A DNA stretch of 64,000 nucleotides, from assembly GCA_900239685.1 (NCBI GenBank), contig OENT01000240.1, positions 89,616 to 153,615 of the forward strand, given 5' to 3'. Each line of letters opens with the position of its first letter. The first letter of the stretch is position 1. This DNA is from Rotaria macrura (taxonomy: Eukaryota > Rotifera > Eurotatoria > Philodinida > Philodinidae). This document shows positions 43,301 to 55,642 of the stretch, piece by piece. The notes beneath the pieces were generated by a model. That model was not told the origin of the DNA. It was given only the letters and a program-made list of their open reading frames with translations, and did no database searches. The position numbers and the translations under genes are program-made.

Positions 43301-45273
43301 ATCAAACACAGTATCGTTTAATTCGTGGCCTTGGTCGCAATATAACTTCAACAAACACACCAATGGCACCTGTACCATCGACTGGTTCACCATGTCTATC
43401 ACCTATTCGATGTTCATTTGATATATCTCAGTTGAATCAAAGTCAACCCTGTGAAAAATCAACTAATCCTGATGACTATATAATCTCGATGCCACAAGAA
43501 GACATACGAATAAATCAATCTGCATCATCGATAGATGATAGCTCCCTTAAAGTTTGTATAAATAAAATATCTCAATGATTGTGTGTGCCATACTCATCTT
43601 CCAACTCAACACAATGGATTGAACAATAATTGCTTTAATTGTTCAATTCCTATATGGATAATGAGTGAAGTCTGATGTTACTAAAACTAAATATTTGCAA
43701 GTTTGTTCTACCGTGATTTAATTCAGTAAATCAAAAGTTGAATTTGACAGTCCAAAGATTATATAGCTATTGTCAGTCAGTTCGAAACCTTTTTTTATTC
43801 AATATTCTCTGCCATAACATAGCGAGATGTCTATAAAGTGATGGTACTTCGGCCTTTGACTGACGAGAACATTTCTCAGATATTTACTCTAGATTCTGAT
43901 GTCTTTTACACTGAAAATAGAAAACATCATTCCCATAAAAATTTCTTAAAGTATATTTTCCGAGTCTCGATAAAATTTGACGAAACTGTTTAGTCCTCAT
44001 GCAGTGGTTAGTTTTTCGCAGAAAATTGTATTTTCAAATTTTGATACTAAAATTTTCACCCCCAAATGAATTCATCTCAAGTAGCTGTCATTAAAAATAA
44101 TACACAAACTTCATACCTCGAACAGACTTTAGTAAAAATTCATGAATATTTTTTTTTGTGTAGACTAGTCTGTTCGAGTTCTTTGCTTGCACTTAATTGC
44201 CGATCAGATTTCGAACGTACGAGTTCTTCAATAACTCGATTTCTAGACACGAGATGTAGACTTTGATCTAATCTTAATAGATATAATTACTAATACTTAG
44301 TGGTTCTATTTCAATAGAAAACTATAATAGGTATAAGAGAAAAAGCGTTTCGAATTCCGATGGGAATATCGGAGAACTAGTATTGAAGGAACAAAATTTT
44401 TCAATGTCAGTACATATAGAGTTAAGCTTTTCGTGTAATACATTTTATTTTAGCCAATTTTTCGTGCTCAAAATTATTCAAACGGTCGAATATTAACTGA
44501 TATTACAACGAATACATCTATTCGTAGTAGTTTTATGAAATCAACAATATATCCAAATGTTTTAGGACCTGTTTTGGGTACACCAGATTATTTGAGTGAA
44601 TAGATTTGTTATGATCATCCGTATCATTTACTATTGTTCATTCTTTCTAGGTCCCGAAATTTTGATGCAAGATGAAAATCACAGTAATTCAATATGTGAA
44701 ATTTAACTTTTATTATAAGAATATTATTTGTATTTAGCTGCAGCAGTCGATTTTTGGGCTCTCGGTGTATGTCTTTATCAATTTCTTGTTGGCATGACAC
44801 CTTTTTCAGACGATTGTCCACATACCATTATATCGAATATATTAAATTATCGACTCGCATGGCTTGAAGATGTTGATAATCAGTTGTCAGAAGAGGCACT
44901 GTGTGTTATCAAAGGTTTACTTAATTATGATCCGACTTTAAGGTTTCATTTAGATGGTATGTAAATTATTAATTGATCTGTAAATATACTTTTCATTTTC
45001 CTTTGTACGATATTCGGAATTATTTAGATCTGAAAAAACAACCGTTTTTTCATGCAATTGATTGGGATAATATGGCCAATATGCCAGCACCTTTTATTCC
45101 CGTACCTGATGATGATGCAGACACGTTCTATTTTGAAGGTATTGTTTAGCATTTGATGGACATTGTTTTGTTTTTTGAAAAGTTCTTATGGAAATAATCT
45201 TGTTTTAGCTCGAAATAAAGCCATGGGTTTTGAAGAAGAATCGAGTGATAATTTATCGATGTATCACAAGTAG
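40303..45273 (+). CDS. MASTL: Greatwall/MASTL-type AGC kinase
   Basis: Twelve exons: 40303-40317 (MDNIE, tentative), 40650-40705, 40765-40868, 40938-41169, 41258-41346, 42839-42939, 43003-43551, 44454-44595, 44651-44683, 44738-44956, 45028-45138, 45209-45273 (571 aa). Greatwall phosphorylates ENSA/ARPP19 to inhibit PP2A-B55 and hold mitotic entry. Seen: glycine loop SRGGFG (19-24), catalytic Lys43 (YAIKVI), Glu62, HRDLKPDN with Asp137, then LTDLGLS with Asp155, i.e. DLG instead of DFG. After this the kinase is split by an insertion of about 250 aa, the hallmark of Greatwall, containing GTPS (Thr175) and RTPGQ (Thr186), which match the two CDK1-type activating sites of animal MASTL. The C-lobe resumes at [32 protein letters not shown], and the C-tail [20 protein letters not shown] is diagnostic. 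The insertion is about half the vertebrate length. The first exon and the donor at 43551 (AAA|GTTTGT) are the least certain parts. Confidence 0.92.
44117..44178. repeat. Small inverted repeat in MASTL intron 6
   Basis: CTCGAACAGACT at 44117-44128 and its exact inverse AGTCTGTTCGAG at 44167-44178, with a 38-bp loop. It lies in the 902-bp intron and may be a relic of an insertion. Confidence 0.5.
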
Positions 45274-45695
45274 ACTAGTGCCAAGTTAATTTCATCCTTT
45301 TTCTCTCATTTATCAAATATATTGGGTATATATATATATATATATATATTTACACATGTATTCGATAAGTTTTTTAATACTTGCGTACTTTTTCTAATGT
45401 AAATTATTGTTCCTTCAATCTTGCTCTTTTTTGTATTTTCTTTTGTTCCATTTTATATAGCACTATGTTTTAATAGACGCCAATGGGTCGTATGAAATAA
45501 TCTAAGAACGATTCAACGAACACCATGAAGAAAAAAATTGATTGATTTGCACATTTTTCTCTTCGGAGAAAGAGGCTCGTAGCCATAGTTTGATTTTAAA
45601 TAAATGGCACACAATGTGTAGAAGAAAGAAAAAAAGAAAGAGGAGAAAGAAAAAGCGCATCGTATTGTTTTGATCAACACAATCGATTCACGACC
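45274..45695. other. Short spacer between MASTL and the coiled-coil gene
   Basis: A 422-bp spacer between two genes in the same direction. It contains an AT run at about 45331-45349 and an A/G-rich stretch at 45620-45660 just before the next ATG. Promoter and 5' UTR of the next gene must be here if it has its own promoter. Confidence 0.5.
45331..45349. repeat. AT dinucleotide repeat
   Basis: Microsatellite 60 bp downstream of the MASTL stop. Confidence 0.8.
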
Positions 45696-48600
45696 ATGAC
45701 TGAAAGTAAAGAACCTAATTTACTAATTTAAATAATATTCTTGCATATGACTGTCATTCATCTGTTTAGAACGTCAAGATTTATCTACGTTAGGTGAGGA
45801 TGAAGAACGATCAGCTGCTGATGTAAATAGTGGCATAGTCAATCATGATGAGCAACAAGAAGAGTTAGAACCATTGGATGAAATTGAAGATGTTGCCCCA
45901 AGTGTTAAAACTGATGCAAATAAATTTCGAATGTTGTGTGACAATGTTCAAAATAGTTATGCAGAAATCGATAATTCAATGTTTGAATTACTAGAGTTAA
46001 AAGATAACTTGCTTCTTCAATTTCTACCCCCAAATGTGTCCACACGAATAACAATTGTTGTATCACGATTATATCGTGCTTATTCATTATCTCAAATTCC
46101 AATTAATGAACTTGTACGTCTAGTACATTTATACAGTCAACCATTTGATATTAAAAGTATAGCATTAAAAAAACTCTATGAAAATAATGAAATGAAAAAA
46201 CGAATGCTTAATATTGCTTTACAAAGATTAACATCAATGGAAAATGGTATCAAACGTCATCAGCATTTCAAATGTATTAATAATTGGGAGAAAATGTTAG
46301 TTAAAATTTTTGAAGGTTATTTATTTTATCCATGGAAAGATTTTTCAATTTAGGTATATTTGTCTTGCATTACCAAGATCCAATGTACGAAAATGGAAAT
46401 TTCGATTGAAAACATTTCGAGAAGTAAACCTTGACATGAAATATAAATATTTATGTAGAAAAAATAAAATAAATAATTTTGCTTTCATTCATAGATAGCT
46501 CCACGTGGCTATGAACATGTGATTGAATGGTTACATGCCAATGCACCTCGTCCACCATCAAGTGCAGAAGGCTTATCTAAAGACGATCAACTTGATGATG
46601 AAGATGAACTTGGTGAAGCTGATCGAATTGAAGCATCAGGTGATATTGTTAGTGTACCAGAAGCTGATGATCAACAACGGCTAGAACAAGTTTGTTTTTC
46701 TCCTGATCTTTGGCTATTTGTTTTTTGTTAAATTTATACATAGAGAAATATTTTTTCTAACTAGGGCTCCTTTTTCGGTGATGACATTGGAAGCGATAAT
46801 GAAGGGAGCTTTTTGAGTAGTGCTGGAAAACAACGAACAAAGCAAGCAATTGGATCAGCTGAACACAAAGAAGTTAAACATCCAGTACCAGTAGTGCCAG
46901 CGACTAAAGTTGATATCGATATACAAGTATCACCGAATGTAGAAGATCAACAAACATCCACTGGAGATATCTTATCAACAAAGTAGACTAGAACAATTTC
47001 ATATCGATATATATACATATATATACATGTTTGTTTTTGTAACAACTTGTTCTCATAGATCACTCATTATACGTGTATATCGACCTGTTGGACTTTTAAG
47101 AACAAAATTTCAATGTTGTATTCATGCTCAACAGCAAAAATATACAACGACGGCATTCATATTTGAAGTATTGATCATTTTTTGTTTTTTCATATTTGTT
47201 TTGTAACAGTAAAAGAAGGTTTTCGATGTTATTTTTTCCTCTTACTTTTAGAAGCCGACCCCTGTAAAAGAGGAAGTGACAAAAGCTAAAGGACGATTAT
47301 CAGTAACTCGAATAACTAAAGTTATCGATCCAAGTAAGATGTCTATATTTTCATAACAAAATAAACATAACCAATATTCTAATACTTTCTATTGTTTACA
47401 AGAAACAAAAAAGAAAACTGGAGAATCAACTACGCCAGATGATATTGATATAAATACGATCGATAAACAACAATGCGATGAATTACTTATTCCAATGCCA
47501 AGTGTACTTAAACGACGATCATTATTTGAAACTGACATGGACCCTGATGCTATACAAATAGATCTCATTGGCGATGATAAACTTTGTGGATCAATGGTTC
47601 TCTCACCTGAGGATTTACGAATGCTTGTTAGTAACAATGATAGGAGAAAAAAAGATCATTTCAATATTTCAATAATCGAATAATATTTTAGGATCTACCC
47701 AATTTGCATAGTCCAACGACTGCACCGTTGATAATTATTGATGATAGTATACCAAACGCACCACAGTCCGATTCAAAAAATGATCAACTTGATTTCGATC
47801 CACCATCGAGTGAAGTTTATAAACTATGGATTTCTCGCACACCGCAAACATTTGCAGTCTATAATGATAAACGTGAAAATGTTGCTAAGTTACCTTTACA
47901 CATGTTCTGGTATAATAAAGTTCAAATCACTCATGCAACAAAATGCACAAGTAAACTCTAGAATCTTGTATTTCAGTTGAGAAACCACCGACTAATTACG
48001 TTAAATATCCAATGTTGTTCTCTAGTGACTGCGCCTATGGAAATACCTGTGGCAACACCAACAACTGTCTATGTTCCACAAATAATAACTCCAGTTGAAA
48101 CACAAGAAAAAGGTATATCACCATTAGCAGCGTCGCCGAGATTAGTTATCGATGAGAGTACTGAGCCGGCTCCTAGTCGTCTGACGGTCAATGACGATCA
48201 GATCGAAATTGTTAAAGTAACATATGAAGATAAAATAAGTAGACTTCATGAAAGTTATCAGTATGTTCTTTTTCTGATTGTTCGTGTTCATCGTAAACGA
48301 ATATGTATGTTTATCTAGAGCGGAAATTCGTCGATTAACAAAACTACTTAATGAAATACCATCACGTCGTTCAAGTCAAATGGCTGACTTATCAGAATTA
48401 GATGAAAATATACGTGATATTGTCGGAGAAGAAGCATCACCTGTCACTACACGGTAAAATCGTTCTATTCCAGGAAAGAAAAGAAAATGAATTATAACAT
48501 TGTCCATCGTTGTTATTCTAGACGACATGTTAGATTACAACCACCCAAACGTGACGCGGCTGTCGAAAATCAACCACCACCAAACTATGGCAAGGATCTT

Positions 48601-49405
48601 CCGAAAAAAGTGAGTTTATCAACAATAGAAAACGAAATCAATAACTAATATGAAATACAAAGATTTTCTTGACATCAATTCTCATCGTTAACATTTCTTT
48701 TTTTTTCATTAATTTTATGATGAAATTTCATTCGTTTTAGTTTCTCGATCGTTATCATATGTTCTTGGAACGAAGTCTAGCACATCGTAATCAATTAGTC
48801 TCTAAAGTTGAACAAGAAACAGCTCGTATCAATGAACGTCAAATGGAAATTCAACATCGACTCCATCGACCGGAACAAAATGAAGAACGTTACGATGGTA
48901 CTATGATTTCATGGAATATATTTGTATATATATATATACATTTGATATGAATAGATTTATGTTTACCTGCGGTTTTCATGCCGTTTCGTTCGGGCAATGT
49001 CTTTAATCCAAGAGCTTATCGTTTTTTTCATCATATTGGTAAGCATCACATTTCAGTTTTCATTCATTACAATTCTCAAAGAAATAAGTAAGAATAATAT
49101 GACAACGTTGTAGGTTCAACAGATCCTCGTCTCACTCAAACACCGTCAATATTTAAACTTCCGCCACTTCCGTCAGGCTCAGTAAATATTATTTGTTTTC
49201 TTGCTTGCTCGTTCGCTCTCACACTTTTCAACTTATTTTATGTTTTTATTTCTTTACACTTCAGGTATCTGTACTAAATCTTTTTGAATTAAGTCGATGT
49301 TACGAAGCTGCTAGTGGAAAAGATCGTAGTGCTGATAAAACAACAAGTCAGTCATCGCAACCAGGCCAGCCACCAGCACCTCCAGCTACTCAAACATCGA
49401 ATTAA
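45696..49405 (+). CDS. Unrecognised 866-aa protein with coiled coils and a conserved-looking C-terminal block
   Basis: Sixteen exons join in phase: 45696-45705, 45770-46295, 46354-46423, 46495-46689, 46765-46982, 47059-47167, 47252-47333, 47403-47626, 47692-47950, 48026-48260, 48319-48453, 48522-48609, 48741-48897, 48955-49038, 49114-49181, 49265-49405. The first exon is only MTE plus one base. The N-terminal third (about 35-210) is helical: KFRMLCDNVQNSYAEIDNSM, SRLYRAYSLSQIPINELVRL, NWEK, then VRKWKFRLKTFRE. The middle (about 210-600) is acidic and Ser/Pro-rich, and 640-670 is helical. A coiled coil FLDRYHMFLERSLAHRNQLV begins at about 718. It is followed by a well-ordered block, PAVFMPFRSGNVFNPRAYRF and DPRLTQTPSIFKLPPLPSGS (about 774-820). 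The tail is Gln/Pro-rich. I do not recognise the family; a cytoskeletal or ciliary scaffold is a guess. Exon 6 (47059-47167) and the acceptor at 48025 are the least certain. An AATAAA lies at about 49476. Confidence 0.75.
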
Positions 49406-49484
49406 AAACAATAGACATACATTTTTCTTTTCTTTTCTTTTCTTGACATGTTTTCGTTTTATTTTATGTACTTTTAATAAAATT

Positions 49485-50338
49485 CTAACTTCCCCCAAAA
49501 CGATACTTTTGCATACTTCGTTGAATACTTTCAGTTGCTTTGGATTCTGATAATGTTGCATAACGGAAATTTGTTGATACATCATGAGGTCCTATTGGTG
49601 GTTCATTTGACTTAGGGTGTACATCATATATATCATTGTCAGTATCATCATCAAGATCGAATGAGACGACATGTTTTTTCTTACGAAAGCGTATCTGAAA
49701 AAAATAAAATAGATAGTCACAAATATTATCTTTGTTTGCTATGTCTTATTAATTCAACTTACAGGAGGGGATGGAGTACGGTGCTGAGTCGTTGATTCGA
49801 ATTCATCTCCGTTTGATTTCTCTATCATATATGTTACAGTAAGTCTTTCGGGTGAACTAGTCCGACGCATTCCAGTATGATTTGTGTTATTGCTTTGATG
49901 AACATCATTCGTATCTGGTGTTTGTATATCATAATCAGATCTTTGTTCGTTTCGAAGATTGATATAATAAATCTCAGGCTTTCGTTGATGTAGTAATTCA
50001 TATGGTATGGATGATGTTTGCTCTGAATTAGTAGTAGCCGATGATGAACGTGAATTTGAATTTTGCAGATTGTTACGTTCCATTTTAAGATGATACAATT
50101 CAGGTTGAATTGAATTCGAAGATGAATTCATATCATTGACTGGTGACGACGATCTTTGTCGAATTGGTGAAGCTAGAAGTTCATCATCATTCAATTTTAT
50201 GTAATACATTTGTGGTTTAGTGTCTTTTGATTCAAAGATCGGCGAATTTTGATTACGGTTCATGCTTGCTAATGATGAACGACGATCATAGTTAGTATTC
50301 AAGTTTTCTGCTGTTCGACTATTATATATTCCTGCCAT
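49485..50338 (-). CDS. Disordered protein with repeated YxxL/YxxM motifs, 261 aa
   Basis: Two exons: 50338-49763 and 49694-49485, with a 68-bp intron (GTAAGT...TTTCAG), phase 0. The protein starts MAGIYNSRTAE and is hydrophilic throughout, with no membrane segment. Three copies of a short motif recur: KPQMYYIKL (about 41-49), QPELYHLKM (78-86) and KPEIYYINL (120-128), each separated by Ser/Asn-rich linkers, plus YELL at 113-116. Several Ser-Pro and Arg-Ser sites (RQRSSSP, RRTSSPERL, HRTPSPP) look like kinase targets. Exon 2 gives IRFRKKKHVVSFDLDDDTDN and ends QKYRFGGS. YxxL/M motifs can bind SH2 domains when phosphorylated, or AP-2 adaptors when not; which applies here is unknown. The gene ends 80 bp from the stop of the coiled-coil gene on the other strand. 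I do not recognise the family. Confidence 0.7.
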
Positions 50339-53300
50339 ATTTCAATCAGAAGTATATTAGAAAGTTGTTTTTGCTCGGATCGAAACGTTTTTACACCATC
50401 ATCCTTTAACTATATTCATGTGCGACAAATTCAACAGAAAAAACATCAATGTTTTGTCAATAGAAACAACATGATACTTGAAATTCTATGTAGCCACTGA
50501 AAGAAATGGAGAATGCATAAAAATTTAAATATGAAAGAAAAAAAAACAGTCACATGATGAATCGAAAGAAATAATGCTCATGTTATTAATTATTTATTAA
50601 TGTGATACACCGACTTTCTACGATCTAACACATAAAGAAAGTCATGATTTAGATAAGATTTCAATTTTTATAATATTGAATTATCATCATCATAATATTT
50701 ATCAAGTATACATGATTTTAACAAAAACTAGCACAGATCATTCACGTAGTTCTTCTAGTTTTCAACATAATAAGTTGTTGTGCGGAAAATTTTCCTTTCA
50801 ATATTTATGATTGTCGATCAATTGTTTGCTTAACATATGATTCATTGATTGGATTCAATCATGTGTAAGATTTTCTCAAATATGTATGTAAAAATTATCT
50901 AGAAAAATGTCGATACTTCTATTTGATTTTGTAGAAAAAAAATTGATTTACTTCATTCATATGTATAAACGAAATTCTGACTTTCATTCTTGAATATTGA
51001 TAGTAAAATTCAAAGATTGATAAAAGAAAAACAATTCAATGACTATTATTTTGGATAGTTTCATTTTCCTATTAATCTATGTAATGATCTTATGATTGAT
51101 CGTAAGTAATCGTTAAGATTTTCTTGGAATACGAAACATCTATCTATAATTTCAACTAGAAAGTTATTAGAATGTTCAAGTTACGATAATACGATTAAAT
51201 AAAAGATTTTATCCATGTCATCATAAACTCAATATATATATATATATATATACGGAACAATTATATCACGTCCATCTAAAAGTCACAACGAAAAAATAAA
51301 TATAATAGAGAAAATACGTCAATACAAATCTTTACTAGTGTCATGTAAGTAATTGAATTGAAGACATTTTGTAAAGCAAAAGAAAAAAGAGAACAATTTG
51401 ATTTTGGAACCAACAGTATTATCATAGTTTCAAGATACAGAATCATGATGATTAGTTAGGAGTTTTCTTTGAATTGAAAGAATTAATACTTGAACAAAAT
51501 CAATGCAAGGATTTCTCATTTGATATTTTGTACCAGAGGAATTCCAGATCGTAATTGTCTCGTATGAATACGATTGTCAGGAAACGACGATTTTTGTTGT
51601 CGGAATGAGACAGGAATTAAATGAGTCGAATTTCAAGATAAATTCTAGTCGATAATTCACATGCTTATGAGCCAGAATGTACGACAAAGGAACCGATGCA
51701 ATTCGTTGAAAAAGAAAAGGCTACATTTGAGAGAAGGAGAGAAAAGGCGGGAGGAAATCCTGACTACTATGAACTCTGTAATCAACAATGATAATCTCAA
51801 TCTTCTTGATCTCTACTTCGTTGACAACGATCTATATTTTTAGGTTTAGTTTTTTACTTTCATGTTGTTTTTATTAATCAGACGTCAATATAATCAACTA
51901 TTGACTAACTAAACATCGAACTCCAATTATGAGAACGTTGATTTGCATGTCAATTTTATATCGAATAGTGTGGCATAAGAAAAAATCTTATTCTGCATAC
52001 GAGATAAAAAAAAATGTCAATCTGTCGTATTACACAATTACAAATTACTATTGTTAAGAAAAAGTAGATGAATTTATACGCATTTTATCATTTGTTAATA
52101 ATCATTCGTTTTATTTGATTTTTATCAATACATATTTATGTATTGAACACATTCCATATTGTTGTACTTATGTAAATTGAAACATCATATTATCCTTGAG
52201 CGTATTTTTAATGATCTATCCAAGTATATTGAAGAATTATCTGTTCTTTTTTTATTGGCATATATGAATATTCTGTTGAAACAAAATATATTTTATTGAT
52301 TAAAAATAATTAATATATATATATATATTTGTTCGCGCACTATTAGTAAATCATGCAGTGTTATGCTGTCGTCATCGTCGTCGTTGTTGTTGATATTGTT
52401 GTTCCCCTTCTAAATACAAAAATAGCAAGAATGTTCTGCCATAATTATCCGAGATTTTAATCACAATCCTATTTGTAAAAAAAGTACAATGTAATAGATT
52501 GGAAGATACTGTCGGCAAAAGCATTATATTGTTTTTCTTTTGTTTTCTCATTATAAAAAATTTAAGTTGTAATTATAAAATTTTATTGCATAAAAATTTG
52601 ATTAACGGAAAAATGGATGATTAAATTAGCAACATAATTAGAACAAAAGATCTGAAATCATAGATAATCATGAGTAAGAAGAATAAAATGCTCTGCATTT
52701 ATGATAAGATTTCTATAGTGTATTGATTGTTTCTGACTCGTCGAACAAATTTATTCTTGATGATCTGAGTAAGGAAACATTCTTGATCCCGTGACAATAT
52801 TCATTAATATGCGTAATTGCTTTTTTATAGCAATATTTCTTATGTAATTTGTTTGATGAAGCAAATAAGTTCGTAGTTGATATTGTCAACATTCGATATC
52901 AATGTACAACATGTTCAGTTAAGATTTCTGCATGTTTACCTTCTGATATTCATCTTCGAATGTTTTATAATTATTGAAATCAAGAAAAAACAAACATTAC
53001 TTTATTCTAACTATGTCGACAATCGTGTCTTAAATATTATTTTGTCTTATCCTGTTTTTTTCTTTTATTCGCACGAATGACTTGTATTTGGTCTGTTACT
53101 CTCCTCCATGAGGCATCTAAATCTGCATGCTGTTGGCGTTGCCTACGTATGGCGACTTCTTATTCACTTTAGCGCTTGCTTTCTATAGAAAAAGAGAAAG
53201 CATCTAACGTTGCCATGTTCAATCTTCACTCCCTAGTTTTTTGTGACGCCAATCTAGAGAAATAAAGAACAGAAGAACGAGAATAAGAAAGAAAGACAGG

Positions 53301-54646
53301 CAGAATGCGAGAAATAGTTCTCTCTTCGTTCATTCATTCAGCAACCGCGCAAATCATATAAGGCAAGACTTCGAGACTTCTTTTCTTTCGCGTGTCTGTG
53401 TGTGTGTGTATTTATGTGTGTATGTGGTGTGTGCTATCGTTCAAATTCCGTCAACGAGAAACAAATTTTGATGTTGATAGCAATGGTAGCGATGATTATG
53501 ATGATAATCGTAGAAATCGATCAAAAACAGATGAATTTCGGTTATACATAAATACGCTGAAAAACATCATTTTCCTTTTGCTCTCGATTACGACTAACGA
53601 CATTCATATAATCGATTCTAGAGATTTTCTTCTCGATATGTTCTCTTTATATTTTTAGTATGTGGTAGTAGTATTAGTAGTCGAAGGAGTAAGAAAAAAA
53701 AAGGAAAAAAAAAGAAAAAAAATAGTTTCCGCTTCAGACTCGCGTTTGATGTCTATGTGTATTCATGCAGCCAAATGCTACCATCACAATCAGATAAAAT
53801 GTAGACTATAAGTCATGAACATTCATTTTCATGCATAGAACAAAAAAAAGAATGTAAGTACATAATCTTTAATAAATTGATTGTGAGTGTGTGTTTTTTG
53901 TCTTTCTAAACTAGCCAATTTATCAAAAAACATACATGGAAAGCTTTGGATTTTTTTTTGTTTTTATGAATGCAAATGCGTGTTCATCATGCTAATGATG
54001 GCATGAGAGGTCGTGCATAATATATGGGTTTCTAGGAAAAGCACGGCTCACTTAAGACGAATATCCGGTTGGGTTACTCTATCTGAAGAAAGAAAATTTT
54101 AAAAAATAAGCCGTCTCTTCCTCATACAAAAAATAATACAAAAAAAATCAGTATTCTTTCTTGTCTTTATTTATAATTCATTTTATCATGTTGGAGAGAC
54201 TAGTTAAATATTATTTGTATTTGAATTCATGGCTCGTTGTTAATAAACACGAGTCGATGTTAAATCGGCTTTATGTTCGTTGCTTATCACGATATTGTTC
54301 ATCTAGTAACGAGACTATGTATCAAAAAAAAAGTATATATATATATATATATACTTCTTTTCTTTGTTCTGTATAATTTTCATTGACTATGGTTATCCGG
54401 ATTTGTTTATCAATATCTTGTAAAACTATTTATTTGGCTGAGTTATTTCTTAAAACTGTAAGTTATGGCTATTTCCTACTTGCAGTTCTATATTAATAAT
54501 TAGAAGAAGAAAAAAGAAAAACTTAAGTGTAAACATCAATTCCCAAGAGAACATTCATATATTGAATACGAATAAAAAGAGAAAAAAATGATGCATGTAT
54601 ATTATTCCTATTTTTCCAGATAAATATAATAATGATATTTGACTAA
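50339..54646. other. 4.3-kb intergenic region, possibly with 5' exons of the next gene
   Basis: Mostly AT-rich and without genes. AT runs lie at 51234-51251 and 52312-52326. A less AT-rich part at about 53090-53560 has CT-rich tracts, a GT run (53396-53412), and one short protein-like stretch (FRQRETNFDVDSNGSDDYDD at about 53446-53505) that I could not splice to anything. It may be promoter, 5' UTR or an untranslated exon of the MATH-like gene. Confidence 0.45.
51234..51251. repeat. AT dinucleotide repeat
   Basis: Intergenic microsatellite between the YxxL-repeat gene and the MATH-like gene. Confidence 0.8.
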
Positions 54647-55611
54647 ATGGCTCATTTTACACGTTTTGTTTCATTTGACGATAAATTCAGCACAAGGTAT
54701 AGCACAAAATGCAAACGCTCATTTCATTCTTTACTATTTTAATTGTTGAATTTTAATTTTAGCTTATTTACATTCATTCTTCCAAGTACATTTTTATTAG
54801 GTACAGAAGAAAAATTAATAACACGAGAATTTATTTGTCGACATATACCATTCGCTTTAACATTTGTTAAGAATGGTGATCAATTAAACGCATTTCTCTT
54901 ACATCGCAGTCGTGATACAGAAAGAATTGAAATGACACTTGATTTAAGTGTTACATTATTAAGTCGGGAACATTTTACACGTAATGAAACATTCGTTGAA
55001 AAAAATTGTAAATTTACAAATAAGGTTACTTTACATGGAAGAAAATCGTTCACATCAGTCAGTCGTTTATCTTCAGCCGATTATATGGATGAACGCGGAA
55101 ATATTCAATGTGAACTTGAAATAAAAAATCTTTCCATGTCTTATGTAACTGAAGTACAGTTAACACCACAATTAATTAATCCTCAATATGCACATGTCGT
55201 CCATCCGACGAATAATCGACAACCAATCGATGCTAAAATAGAAACACCATCATTTTTCTATTCGAATTATGAATGGTGTGTTGTTATACAACCAAAACTT
55301 GATAGCGTAGGACAACTTGGACATTTTCGAATGTTCATACAACGTTTAACGCCATGTGATCATTCCGTTAAATTAACATACCGTGTTAAAATAACAGCTG
55401 GATCTTATACATGGGATCCATATCAAGAACGTAAAATAACTAATCCAAACGATAATAATACATATGAAGTAAATTATACTGATGTACACGGCCTATGTCG
55501 GCCGTATCGTATTGATCGCGTACGAGAATTACTTCAAACTGAAGGAAAATTTACACTTACTGTTGAACTTAAAGATGCTGTTAGTAAGTATTATGGATAA
55601 AAACACACATG

Positions 55612-55642
<31 letters not shown>

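Noticed and set aside
47962..48025. Alternative exon start at TTTCAG|TTGAGAAACC in the coiled-coil gene
   Set aside because: That frame does not connect to the well-supported downstream frame (APMEIPVATP) without a 26-bp intron. The acceptor at 48025 keeps the phase with one 75-bp intron.
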